Source of the DNA: Haladaptatus sp. QDMS2
GTDB lineage: Archaea > Halobacteriota > Halobacteria > Halobacteriales > Halococcaceae
DNA length: 64,000 nucleotides
Assembly (NCBI RefSeq): GCF_029338295.1
Contig: NZ_CP119792.1
Span: 496,001 to 560,000, forward strand
Reading direction: 5' to 3'
The notes under the pieces are model-generated. The model searched no databases and was not told the origin of the DNA. It saw only the letters and a program-made list of their open reading frames with translations. The translations under genes were made by a program, and so were the position numbers. Positions 27,105 to 35,475 of this stretch are shown one piece after another. The first letter of the stretch is position 1, and every line of letters begins with the position of its first letter.

Positions 27105-27977
27105 TCACCAGAACTTGAGGTTTTGTTTGATGGCCTCGCGTTTCATCTCCTGGATCTCTTCGGTGATTGGGATGTCTTTCGGACAGACCGTGGTACACGA
27201 AAACTGCGTGTGGCACTGCCAGACGCCGTGTTCTTTCTCGAGAAGTTCCAGCCGGCGTTCTTGTGTATTAGGCCCTTCGCGTTCGTCCATATAGAACCGA
27301 TACCCCTTGACGATCGCCGCCGGTCCGATGTACTCGTCGTCGGTCTGGGCTGGATTACACGACGACGTACAACAACCACACTGGATGCATCGAGAGGCTA
27401 GCTTGATCTGCACGCGGTTCTTGGGCGACTGCCGCTGCTCTTCCAGCTCACCAGAGGGGAGTTCGTCGGGCTGGAAGTACGGTTCAACGGCCTCCATCCG
27501 TTCGTAGAAGTGGTCCATGTCGACGACGAGATCCTTGATGACCGGCTGATGCGGAAGTGGTTCGACCCGAATGGGTTCGTCGAGATCCGAAATCTGCGTC
27601 TGACAGCCCAGTCGCTGCCGTCCGTTGATGAAGAAGCCATCACTGCCACAGACGGCCATGCGACATGAATGGCGGAACGTGAGTGACGAATCGTCCTGAT
27701 CTCGCGCATAGATGAGCGCATCGAGGACGGTCATCCCCCGTTCGTAGGGGACGGCAAAGGTGTCAAATCGAGGCTCCTGTTTGGCCTTGACGTCGGGGTC
27801 ATACCGAAACACTTCGAGCTGGATCGTGTCAGTGTCGCCATCGACAGCCCGCTCGGCTTCAGCCTGGGACTGAGCAGCCATCGCCCGCTTTCGTTTCCGT
27901 TCAAGCCGTCGCTGCTGGGGTGTCTCTTCGTCGGCAGATTCGGGCTCCGTCGGAGACGATGGCTGTTGAGAGCTCAT
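27105..27977 (-). CDS. sdhB: Succinate dehydrogenase/fumarate reductase iron-sulfur subunit, orphan paralogue
   Basis: 290 residues, complete. A charged 50-residue N-terminal extension is typical of haloarchaeal SdhB. The [2Fe-2S] domain has CRMAVCGSDG and a distal Cys in RLGC; Asp in place of one Cys also occurs in E. coli SdhB. The C-terminal ferredoxin domain shows CIQCGCCTSSCN and CHTQFSCTTVCPKDI for the 3Fe-4S and 4Fe-4S clusters. SdhB carries electrons from the flavoprotein SdhA to quinone, but no sdhA, sdhC or sdhD gene is nearby. Instead it overlaps a cupin gene by four bases. It may therefore serve another redox partner, or be a spare copy. Confidence 0.88.
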   Translation of the reverse strand: MSSQQPSSPTEPESADEETPQQRRLERKRKRAMAAQSQAEAERAVDGDTDTIQLEVFRYDPDVKAKQEPRFDTFAVPYERGMTVLDALIYARDQDDSSLTFRHSCRMAVCGSDGFFINGRQRLGCQTQISDLDEPIRVEPLPHQPVIKDLVVDMDHFYERMEAVEPYFQPDELPSGELEEQRQSPKNRVQIKLASRCIQCGCCTSSCNPAQTDDEYIGPAAIVKGYRFYMDEREGPNTQERRLELLEKEHGVWQCHTQFSCTTVCPKDIPITEEIQEMKREAIKQNLKFW

Positions 27978-28303
27978 GCGCTCCCTTCTGACGAGTCAGG
28001 GTCCTCTCGTTTCGCAGCGAGAACGAGCAACGCGGTGCTGTCCGTCTTCGCGACTGGAGAGATCTCCTGTGCCCCATCGAAGTGAACTACATCGCCCTGA
28101 GTCACGTGGTACGGCTCCCCATCGAGCTGGAGTTCGAGGCTGCCAGAGACGAGGTAAAGTACGATTTCTCGATCCGGATGCGCATGCGGTTCGACATGCT
28201 CTCCCTCCGAGAGGGTTAATCGGATCGTCTTCGGTTCCTCACTGGGAAAGGCGTTCGCGTGTGGTGCCCCTTCGAGTTCTGATAGTGATTTGATGTGAAC
28301 CAT
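27974..28303 (-). CDS. Single-domain cupin
   Basis: 109 residues forming one cupin beta-barrel. Metal-ligand motif 1 reads EPHAHPDREIVLYLVSG (two His and a Glu, about 37-53), and motif 2 GDVVHFDGAQEISPVA supplies the further histidine at about residue 73. Such small cupins bind a metal and may act as isomerases, oxygenases or sensors; no substrate can be inferred. It is translationally coupled to the downstream sdhB gene (ATGA overlap at 27974-27977) and lies 64 bases after the CGCGG-protein gene on the same strand. Confidence 0.85.
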   Translation of the reverse strand: MVHIKSLSELEGAPHANAFPSEEPKTIRLTLSEGEHVEPHAHPDREIVLYLVSGSLELQLDGEPYHVTQGDVVHFDGAQEISPVAKTDSTALLVLAAKREDPDSSEGSA

Positions 28304-28367
28304 AGTGTTTGAATCGATGAGTGGACGGATTCACAGCCTGCTGCTGCCGTTCGCTGCGTTCGTGACG

Positions 28368-28688
28368 TTATTCGATGTGAGCGCGGACGACGTGGCCCCC
28401 ACAGCCACATTGTTCGATATACTCCCAACGGACGGCCTCCGCCCCGAATCGCTCACTGAGCGCGTCATAGAGGTACGTCTCCGGATGGCCATGCGCTTCG
28501 TGGGTAACGAGATTGACGTGGTGGCCACTGGTCGTGTGCTCGATGGCCTCGATCGCGTGTCGTTCGAGCAAGGAGCGATCGTCGGCGTACTGTGGCTTTT
28601 CGAGATTAGCCGACCACGAGTTGTCGTGTGTGCGGTCGGTGACTGGTTCCGTGTCGCCGTGGCCGTGATCGTGTGATTCAATTGTCAT
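28368..28688 (-). CDS. CGCGG-motif His-rich protein, putative radical-SAM-modified peptide precursor
   Basis: 106 residues. The N-terminus is rich in His and Asp (SHDHGHGD), the middle has NSWSANLEKPQYADD and SGHHVNLVTHEAHGHP, and the C-terminus carries EQCGCGGHVVRAH (CGCGG at 94-98). Small haloarchaeal proteins with this ending are known as the CGCGG family and are proposed to be RiPP precursors modified by a radical SAM enzyme; that proposal is recalled, not checked. No radical SAM gene is visible in this window. The ATG at 28688 is chosen over 28715. It is followed on the same strand by the cupin and SdhB genes, probably as one transcript. Confidence 0.7.
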   Translation of the reverse strand: MTIESHDHGHGDTEPVTDRTHDNSWSANLEKPQYADDRSLLERHAIEAIEHTTSGHHVNLVTHEAHGHPETYLYDALSERFGAEAVRWEYIEQCGCGGHVVRAHIE

Positions 28689-28744
28689 ACTCGGCTGTAG
28701 GTTCGCTGCTATCAAAAATAGTAGGGTGCAGAATCTCCTGCTAG

Positions 28745-29635
28745 CTACTCTTCTCGTTTCACGACCAACACTGGCACGTCCACTGTCCGCAAAACAGTCG
28801 AAGCGACGCTTCCGAGCAGTTGTCGACGAAGGTTCGACCGGCCGTGTGAGCCCATCACCACGAGGCCGATGTCGTTTTCCTCGACGTACGCGCGAATCCC
28901 AGCCCCGACGCCCTCGAAGGTAGTCTGCGTGACCACCTCGGCCATCACGTCCAGGTCGGGTGCCGATTCGTGCACCGACGATTCGATTTCGTCGACCGCG
29001 GTTTGCCCCTCGGCTTCAAGTCGCTCGACGAATTCTCGCTCCAGTCCGCCGGCGTCGAAGAGCCCGCCTGCGGATTGCAGGTCGACGACGTTCAGGACGT
29101 GGATGGCTGCGTCGTAGCGTTCTGCGATGGCGATGCCGTGGTCGGTCGCGTCTGCTGCGTTCTCGCTGCCGTCCGTCGTGATGAGTAGACGGGAGACTTC
29201 CCAGGCCCCGTCCATCCCTTCCTCGGGGACGACCAGCACGGGAACGTCGCTCTGGTGGATGACGCGTTCTGCGACCCCGCCGAGCAACCGCTCGCCGAGT
29301 CCCGTGAGGCCCTGCCTGCCGACGACGAGCAGGTCTGCGCCTTCTTCGTCGGCGAATTTGCTAATCTCGTCTCCGGGCGTCCCCTCGCGCATCGCGGTCT
29401 GGACGGGATGGTCGAGGTCCGAAGCGAGTGCCTTGATGTCGGCGAGGATGTCCTCACCGAGGGCTCTGAGTCGCGCTTTCTCCGGCTCGGAGGTGGTGAG
29501 TCGGAGGCGTTTGTGTTCGACGACGTGGAGTGCGGTGACCGTCGCGGCGAATCTGTCCGCGAGCTCGAACGCTCGGCGTGCAGCTCGCTTCGCCTCTTCG
29601 CTTCCATCGACAGCGACCACGATGTGGGCGTACAT
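28745..29635 (-). CDS. Universal stress protein with two tandem UspA domains
   Basis: 296 residues made of two UspA domains (about 1-145 and 148-296). Each begins with a hydrophobic strand and DG (IVVAVDGSEEA; LITTDGSENA) and ends with the ATP-binding G-x2-G-x9-G-S/V-type loop (GRQGLTGLGERLLGGVAERV; GSHGRSNLRRQLLGSVAST). Soluble, probably nucleotide-binding, linked to stress or energy status. It lies on the same strand just upstream of the CGCGG gene (56-base gap) and may be co-transcribed. Confidence 0.9.
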   Translation of the reverse strand: MYAHIVVAVDGSEEAKRAARRAFELADRFAATVTALHVVEHKRLRLTTSEPEKARLRALGEDILADIKALASDLDHPVQTAMREGTPGDEISKFADEEGADLLVVGRQGLTGLGERLLGGVAERVIHQSDVPVLVVPEEGMDGAWEVSRLLITTDGSENAADATDHGIAIAERYDAAIHVLNVVDLQSAGGLFDAGGLEREFVERLEAEGQTAVDEIESSVHESAPDLDVMAEVVTQTTFEGVGAGIRAYVEENDIGLVVMGSHGRSNLRRQLLGSVASTVLRTVDVPVLVVKREE

Positions 29636-29784
29636 GGCTCTCCCTAGACTTAGACCGGTAGGCGCTTTATCATTTCCCAGCTATGACTCTCACGCTTGAA
29701 CTGCTGGAACTGTTCGTGCCTGCTCGCAGTAGTACTTGGAAACAGCAACTCACGAAAACGAAATGATCGAAGCTTCGTGACCGC

Positions 29785-30198
29785 TCAGTTCTCGGCTGAA
29801 CCGCTGTACATCTCCTCGAATTCCTGCTCACCACGGATGAGGCTATCAACGCCATCTGAGAGCGTCACTTCACCGAAGAAGGTTGCCCGATAGTACGTGT
29901 CGAGGCCGTCCTGTCCACGCTCCGTGCGTTGCCGTTTTTCGACGAGGCCGACGGAAACGAGCTTGTTGAGGTGGTAGTGGAGCGTACTGTCGTCGATGTC
30001 GAGTTCGGCTTCGAGTTCTTTGGGACTCCTGTCTCCGCTGTGGACCAGCCGATAGAGTATCTCGTAGCGCGTCCGGTGCCCGACTGCGGCGTGCATTGCC
30101 AGATACTCGTCGAGGGTGAGGATGCTGTCTTCAGGGAGGAGGTCCGCTGGGTCCTCTGGAACTCTATTGTCACCAGGGTGTCCACGATTCGTCGCCAT
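29785..30198 (-). CDS. ArsR-like winged-helix regulator
   Basis: 137 residues. After a short polar N-terminus, a winged helix spans about 30-105: LAMHAAVGHRTRYEILYRLVHS, helix-turn-helix with PKELEAELDIDDSTLHYHLNKLVSVGLVEKR, and a wing with DTYYRATFFGEV. The YHLNKL segment is typical of haloarchaeal ArsR regulators. The start is the ATG at 30198; an upstream extension to 30261 is poorly supported. Single gene; target unknown. Confidence 0.85.
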   Translation of the reverse strand: MATNRGHPGDNRVPEDPADLLPEDSILTLDEYLAMHAAVGHRTRYEILYRLVHSGDRSPKELEAELDIDDSTLHYHLNKLVSVGLVEKRQRTERGQDGLDTYYRATFFGEVTLSDGVDSLIRGEQEFEEMYSGSAEN

Positions 30199-30341
30199 CG
30201 TGTTCGAACGTATGGGTGAATACCGCTTAGACTTTCTCAAGCCAGGATTTTTCGAAAACACGGGTTTTTAAATTGCACTTTAATTGTCTTACATGGCTGT
30301 AGAATCAGGGTACCCGGTTCTCGTGGGCTACTCGTGCTGGT

Positions 30342-30992
30342 TCACTCCCCTTCTTCCAGCGCGAACGACCCGTACTCGATGTCGCCTGCCCGCTCGTATC
30401 TGAGCATCTGGACGCCCGTACTCGAAGTGTCCGTCCGCGTCAGTTCGAGGTTTCCGGGAACGGTTCCTTCCGCGAACAGGCGCTTGCCCTCGCCGAGGAC
30501 GACCGGGAACACCCAGAGCCAGAACTCGTCAACGAGGTCGTGGGTGAGCAGCGTCTGGAGCAGGTTCTGACTCCCCTGGACCAGAATCACGTCGTCAGAG
30601 TCGGCTTTGAGGTCAGCGACTGCTTCTGCGACGTCGCCCTCGAGGAGCGTCGAGTTGTTCCACTCCACGCTGTCGATGGTGCGTGAGGCGACGTACTTGG
30701 GCATCGAATTGAGTTTCGCCGCCATGGGGTCTGCGTCGTCGACGTGTGGCCAGTGGCCGGCGAAGATTTCGTACGTCTTTCGGCCAAGGAGGAGTGAATC
30801 GACCCCATCTGACTGTTCGTCCATGATTTTCCCCATCCCCTCGTCCCAGTAGTTCACCGACCATCCACCGTGTTCGAATCCGCCCTCTCGGTCCTCGTCT
30901 GGGCCGCCCGGCCCCTGCATCACGCCATCGAGCGTGAGGAAGGTTCCGACGACGAGACGTCCAGGGATTTCGCGTGGCGCTGAATCACTCAT
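30342..30992 (-). CDS. Dihydrofolate reductase-like protein (RibD C-terminal domain family)
   Basis: 216 residues with the RibD_C/DHFR fold of the YyaP/YwjB type. It has LVVGTFLTLDGVMQGPGG at the start, DSLLLGRKTYEIFAGHWP, KYVASRTIDSVEWNNSTLL, the NADPH-binding ILVQGSQNLLQTLL, and FPVVLGEGKRLF. It probably reduces an unknown substrate with NADPH; it is not a true folate enzyme by motif. The start is the ATG at 30992. Monocistronic. Confidence 0.87.
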   Translation of the reverse strand: MSDSAPREIPGRLVVGTFLTLDGVMQGPGGPDEDREGGFEHGGWSVNYWDEGMGKIMDEQSDGVDSLLLGRKTYEIFAGHWPHVDDADPMAAKLNSMPKYVASRTIDSVEWNNSTLLEGDVAEAVADLKADSDDVILVQGSQNLLQTLLTHDLVDEFWLWVFPVVLGEGKRLFAEGTVPGNLELTRTDTSSTGVQMLRYERAGDIEYGSFALEEGE

Positions 30993-31019
30993 AACCTGAA
31001 TCTTCGAGCCACCAGCCAA

Positions 31020-31360
31020 TAGTTCTATTCACTGTTCGAATCCGTAGAATGAAATCCGGAGAGCTGGTGTCTGGGAGTTCCTCGAGGAGCGCCTCACGTC
31101 GGTTCGGATGAATCGACGTACGCGTGTGTATTGCACTACTCATCGCTCTATCGATGAGTGACGGCTATTCATTTACTCTCTGATATCTATACTGCGTATT
31201 AATAAGATAGAAAACCATTCAACGGCTCTCTACACCCTCGTTTACTCCTCTCTATTCGCGTGGCTTTTCCTGACCACCATCTCCCATTTCGATATACAAT
31301 TATTTTTTCATAACTTGTTCATTACTTTCCCCTGTATTGGACTCTCTGCCTAGTGTACTC
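31020..31360. other. Intergenic stretch, AT-rich, no gene seen
   Basis: About 340 bases between the divergently placed reductase-like gene and the cupredoxin gene. The half nearer 31361 is AT-rich (ACTGCGTATTAATAAGATAG; CAATTATTTTTTCATAAC) and may carry promoters. No reading frame with haloarchaeal codon use and no clear repeat was found. Confidence 0.5.
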
Positions 31361-32101
31361 ATGACCGAGAACGACAACGTCAGAGATCTGCATCTAAGCG
31401 ACGAAGAGCTCATCGAGGTCCTGAAGAATCATGGTGTGAATCGCCGGCCGCTAATGAAGTTAATCGGTGCTGGGGCAGCCCTTTCATTGTTCGGCGGCAC
31501 TGCGGCTGCGATGCCAGCCGACGGCCGTGGCAATCGAATAGATACAATATACGGTGCCCCGTATGCCGCAGGTGAGACCGTTCCATCTGGCTTGGTTGAC
31601 CACACCGTCACGCTCCACATTCACGAAGGACCGGGTGACCACCCCGATTTCCCCCTTGAAGAGTCAGGTGATGAGATTCCCGCAGAGTTCTTCTTCGACC
31701 CCGCTGGCTTGCACGTCCGCCCTGGTGAAACTGTCAATTTCACGATTCACAACGGGCTTCACACAGTGACGGCGTTCCACTCGAAGTTCAGCGAACCGCC
31801 GTTTTTCACGCTCCCTGACCGCGTACCGACGAGTAACGGATTCACCTCCCCACCGATGTCGGTCGACGATTCATGGCTGTATCGCTTCACCAAACAGGGA
31901 GTGTACGACATTCTTTGCTTGCCACACCTCGAACTCGGGATGGTCATGCGCATCGTGGTGTCCGGAGATGACAACGTACCCGACGACCCCTACGGCCCAC
32001 TCCCCATCCCGAACGCCGGTGCAGTGTTGGGCGCACCAGAGCTAACTCCAGAAAACATCGTCAACGAGGGTTCGGTTCCCTGGGCAGATCTCTCGCTCTG
32101 A
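31361..32101 (+). CDS. Tat-exported cupredoxin (plastocyanin/halocyanin-like)
   Basis: 246 residues. A twin-arginine signal with RRPLMKLIGAGAALSLFGG (about 28-46) indicates export in folded form. The mature domain has the blue-copper pattern: a first His in GLHTVTAFH (His134) and a C-terminal loop C-x2-H-x4-M (Cys186, His189, Met194 in CLPHLELGM). It should carry electrons or bind copper outside the membrane. The start is the ATG at 31361; an in-frame codon at 31337 is less likely. No lipobox Cys was seen, so it may be soluble in the pseudoperiplasm. Monocistronic. Confidence 0.82.
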   Translation: MTENDNVRDLHLSDEELIEVLKNHGVNRRPLMKLIGAGAALSLFGGTAAAMPADGRGNRIDTIYGAPYAAGETVPSGLVDHTVTLHIHEGPGDHPDFPLEESGDEIPAEFFFDPAGLHVRPGETVNFTIHNGLHTVTAFHSKFSEPPFFTLPDRVPTSNGFTSPPMSVDDSWLYRFTKQGVYDILCLPHLELGMVMRIVVSGDDNVPDDPYGPLPIPNAGAVLGAPELTPENIVNEGSVPWADLSL

Positions 32102-32366
32102 GATATCACTCTGCTCGAACGACGAATCTACAGTCACACGTAGCCACGATTGGTCGTCCCTATGATATTGAATATTTAACATTACTTCGGCGGGTTTCCT
32201 GTACGCTACCAACCAAAATGGCAAAGCAGTGTTTTAACCCGCCTATGCGTGTTATCTCGGCACATATATTATGTCCTATCTAAGCCGTTCTAAACGGAAT
32301 GAATGAAATAAAATACAAAAAACGATAGTTTCAGCTTTTGTGATAGTGCTTTCTCAGACGAGTACG

Positions 32367-33566
32367 ATGAACGCAGAACGTGTCGCGACCGTACTCCTCG
32401 GCGGAGCGTTACTCGTTTCCGCCACAGCAATTGCCATTCCAAATCAGTTCACGAGTGGCCCATTCACTGGTAACCTTCTCGCTGTTGTCCTGTGGGGAAC
32501 AACCGCGCTATTTGCCGCGACTGCAGCCTTCTGGGTCGCGCTCACCTACGTGTTGGGCGCAGGGTACGAGCCACCTGAATCCATCTACGGTGGCGACGAA
32601 ATTCAAGTTCGTATCTTGACCATTGACGCCGAAGCTGTCGTCCAAGCAACGGTTGATTCACTCCCTTCGGAGTTAACCGACAGACACGTCATCGCAGAAG
32701 AACCAATCGACATCGACGGCGCGACAGTCCACGTGGTTCCAGACGAGTTCGAATGTCGCGCCGTTCAGAAAGGGCGGGCAATCGAATGGGCTCGCCGTAC
32801 ACTCGATTGTGACCGCGAGTTCGTCCTCTATCTCGATGAGGATAGCGTCGTAGAGCAGTTCGATGGCCTTCCAGAGGCAGACATCGTACAGTTGCGCGAA
32901 CGCCCCCGTCGAACCGGTTCTGTGCTCTCGTATCTCGCTGATGTCTACCGAATGGGCGTGCAGATAGAACAGCGTGCGTTCGCTCGGTTACAGATTCCAC
33001 TCTTCGCATGGGGCGGTGGCATCGCAGTTCGCAGTGCTATAGAAAACGAGGTGACCTGGGACCGAGAGACGCTCGTCGAGGATACCGCGTTCGTCTGGGC
33101 GGCCGCTCGTCAGTTCGATATCGACTTCGCGCTTTCAACGGCCACCTGTCGCAACGAAGCACCGCCGTCGCTCGGCGAAATCCTCCAGCAGCGTCGTCGC
33201 TGGGCGGCCGGAAATATCGACGCGACCGCTTTGCTCCCCTTCCGTTACCAACTGCTGACGCGGGTGCGTAACTTTGCGTGGGCGCTTTCACCTGTCGTCA
33301 CCGTCGTGGCCGTCCCATTGGCACTCGTCGGCGTGAGCGTCGTCTATGCTGGACTATTCCTCCTCGCATCGCTCACGCTCGCCTCGTTTACCGCCTTCTG
33401 GTTCGTTCGCGGCATGCTCTACTATGGTGGCGCAGAACTCAAGTGGTTGCTCGCGCTTCCACTCGTTCCACTCGTGAGTGTCGTCCATTCGATGGGAACG
33501 GTCGTCGGTATCCTCCATCCTCCGACCACCTTCCGTGTGACAAAGAAGGTCGGCATTCGTGAATAA
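32367..33566 (+). CDS. Membrane glycosyltransferase family 2 (egghead-like)
   Basis: 399 residues. Two N-terminal helices (about 7-65), a GT2 catalytic domain (about 75-290), and three to four C-terminal helices. The catalytic motifs are LYLDEDS (DxD-like), EDTAFVW and QQRRRW (the QxxRW motif of processive GT2 enzymes). The layout matches archaeal homologues of the egghead-type mannosyltransferase. It likely transfers a sugar to a lipid or extends a glycan at the membrane. The ATG at 32367 is chosen; GTG at 32340 is possible. Confidence 0.82.
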   Translation: MNAERVATVLLGGALLVSATAIAIPNQFTSGPFTGNLLAVVLWGTTALFAATAAFWVALTYVLGAGYEPPESIYGGDEIQVRILTIDAEAVVQATVDSLPSELTDRHVIAEEPIDIDGATVHVVPDEFECRAVQKGRAIEWARRTLDCDREFVLYLDEDSVVEQFDGLPEADIVQLRERPRRTGSVLSYLADVYRMGVQIEQRAFARLQIPLFAWGGGIAVRSAIENEVTWDRETLVEDTAFVWAAARQFDIDFALSTATCRNEAPPSLGEILQQRRRWAAGNIDATALLPFRYQLLTRVRNFAWALSPVVTVVAVPLALVGVSVVYAGLFLLASLTLASFTAFWFVRGMLYYGGAELKWLLALPLVPLVSVVHSMGTVVGILHPPTTFRVTKKVGIRE

Positions 33567-33685
33567 CGGCGTTCCTGGCGCTTGACGTTGGCGTCGATAC
33601 TGCGGATTTCGATGCGGCAATTCAGCGTAACGAGTCCATCAAATGCAGCAACGCGACTGTCTTCGTTCTCCCGTTTCTCGGGCAC

Positions 33686-33740
33686 GACTATGGTGTCGGA
33701 TTCCTCCTACGGCTAAAGCCGTGGGCTTCCTCCTTGCATC
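33686..33740 (-). repeat. IS200/IS605-like subterminal hairpin
   Basis: On the minus strand the segment reads GCAAGGAGGAAGCCCACGGC, loop TTTA, GCCGTAGGAGGAATCC. It is the same plan (AAGGAG-AAGCC-stem-TTTA-stem-GGAGGA) as the hairpins at 16.2 kb and 25.4 kb. It lies between the GT2 and phosphotransferase genes with no transposase. The adjacent 100 bases (33590-33685) may be the rest of the element. Confidence 0.5.
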
Positions 33741-33814
33741 TGTGTGATGCTCCAACCAGGCAGAGTCCGCTTTCGGGGAGAAGACACTTACCGGGCGACC
33801 AGACAGTTCACTTC

Positions 33815-34906
33815 GTGTTTGCGAGTCTGGGGTACGTAGACGAACTCATCGAAGCCGCGAACCGCGGTGACGAGAACGTTCGCTTGAAGGTGGGAGTCGA
33901 CGGAACAGCAGTCGAACAGGTTGCACAAGAGACGTTTCCAGGCGCCGACTCGGTCGTCGTCCACGAGGACTCCATGGCTGGCGACGGTGGCGTCACGTAC
34001 ACGTTCACGATTCCGGAGACCGACGCGCGGTACGTCGCCAAGTTCGCTCCGGACGATGCCACCTCACTCGTGAAGGGGGCGGGCATGTATCGCGCTCTCG
34101 CGAAGGTTGCTCGACTCCCGGTTCCTGCGGTGTACGCCGTCGAACGCGACCCGAGCGTGGTGGACGTTCCGTACTCGATCGTCGAGTACGTCCCGGGCGA
34201 CGAACTCACGAGCATCTCGCAGTTCAAATCCTTCTCGCGGGACACAAAGCGCACGCTCGTCCGGGAGATGGGCCGGACACTCGGCCTCCTTCATTCGGAA
34301 ACCCGATTCGATTACTACGGCGACGTGGCTGTTTCACAGGCTGGCAATCTGCGGGTCGATTCGGGCGTGACCGATTGGCGGAACTACTACCGCGAGGAGT
34401 ACACCAGCAATCTCGACGACGGTTCGGGCTCACCCGTCGACGACCTGGCCGAGCGGGCAACAGACTGCTTCGCCGACGCGGCCGCGGACATCGAACCCGA
34501 CACGGGACCAGTCCTGCTTCACGGCGACTTCACCCCGGACAACCTGATTTTCGAGGACAACCGCGTTCGCGCCGTGCTCGACTGGGAACACGCCACGGCT
34601 GGCTGTCGGGCAAAAGAAGCCTGGGAGGTCGAGGAGGCCATCGTCAATCTGTTCACCAGCGAGCGAGTGCGGGCCGACCTTCGAGAGGCGCTATGGTCGG
34701 GGTATGCAGAAACTGCGTCGGTGACAGAGAATTTCCGCGCGATGAAGGACCTGTTCGCAATCGGTGCGGTCACCCGAGTCGGGCGCGTTCACGCGGCGTG
34801 TTCGGATGTGGTCGAGGATTTGGACGAGGAAGAATTTCGGGTTCGAGCTGAGCGAGAACTGGAACGGCGACTTCGGCGTATAGGTGTCGGAAGCAGCCCG
34901 TGGTAG
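33815..34906 (+). CDS. Aminoglycoside phosphotransferase-family kinase
   Basis: 363 residues of the APH/choline-kinase fold. The N-lobe has YVAKFAPDD; the catalytic loop is LLHGDFTPDNLIF (H-G-D-x4-N, about residues 257-269) and the metal-binding segment is AVLDWEHA. Substrates range from antibiotics to small metabolites; no specific one is indicated. The start is uncertain: GTG at 33815 is given, while the longer frame begins at 33734 inside the mobile hairpin, which is unlikely. It lies at the left edge of the accessory island. Confidence 0.8.
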   Translation: MFASLGYVDELIEAANRGDENVRLKVGVDGTAVEQVAQETFPGADSVVVHEDSMAGDGGVTYTFTIPETDARYVAKFAPDDATSLVKGAGMYRALAKVARLPVPAVYAVERDPSVVDVPYSIVEYVPGDELTSISQFKSFSRDTKRTLVREMGRTLGLLHSETRFDYYGDVAVSQAGNLRVDSGVTDWRNYYREEYTSNLDDGSGSPVDDLAERATDCFADAAADIEPDTGPVLLHGDFTPDNLIFEDNRVRAVLDWEHATAGCRAKEAWEVEEAIVNLFTSERVRADLREALWSGYAETASVTENFRAMKDLFAIGAVTRVGRVHAACSDVVEDLDEEEFRVRAERELERRLRRIGVGSSPW

Positions 34907-34967
34907 AGCTTCATCCACCGAACTGACCGAGGTTGACGGTAAAACGATTGACGAGCGCTAGAACGCA

Positions 34968-35456
34968 CTAATCGATAAATCCCCTTAGTAATGGTTTTCC
35001 GCCCTGCCACTGAATTGCTTCCAATGCTACTGGGAATTGTTGGAGCCGTTGGTCGAGGACGGCGAGCGGATGCGCGTCGATGAATTCCACTTCATACCTG
35101 TCGACCTCGATGTTTTCGTATTCCAACTGAACGTGACACTCGCCTAATTCGGGGTGGTCTGCATCCTGATGAAAGCCAAGCATGAGGTTGCGCTCTGGTT
35201 CGACCCAGTTGATACGATAATACTCGTGGTCACCACCAGGAGGATACCAAAACCGTATCTCCAACTGAGCGTTCTCTATTGGATACGTTTTGCCCAAGAA
35301 CGCCACCGTGTCAATCTCAGCGAGTACGTATCGGGGCCGTCTTCGAGAAGGGCGATATCGGATATTTTCACATCCTGCCTGTTTCGAGAGTCGACCGTGA
35401 ATTTCTTGGAGCAATGACCGTTGCGTATAGCGGTCGCGACCTGCAAGGAATATCAT
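34968..35456 (-). CDS. TumE-like partner protein of two-gene module A (putative toxin)
   Basis: 162 residues, acidic and aromatic-rich. The pattern RYRPSRRRPRYVLAEID (about 33-49), QLEIRFWYPP (about 64-73), YYRINWVE (79-86) and FHQDADHPELGECHVQ (95-110) resembles TumE-type (DUF6516-like) toxins, which have a W/Y-rich sheet followed by a D-HP-H segment. It begins 19 bases after the module's winged-helix gene and starts MIFLAG, like the partner in module C (MVVFLAG). Function as a toxin is inference from gene order and motif; no activity is known to me for this archaeal branch. Confidence 0.65.
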   Translation of the reverse strand: MIFLAGRDRYTQRSLLQEIHGRLSKQAGCENIRYRPSRRRPRYVLAEIDTVAFLGKTYPIENAQLEIRFWYPPGGDHEYYRINWVEPERNLMLGFHQDADHPELGECHVQLEYENIEVDRYEVEFIDAHPLAVLDQRLQQFPVALEAIQWQGGKPLLRGFID

Positions 35457-35475
35457 CGATTGAGAAAATTAGCGA

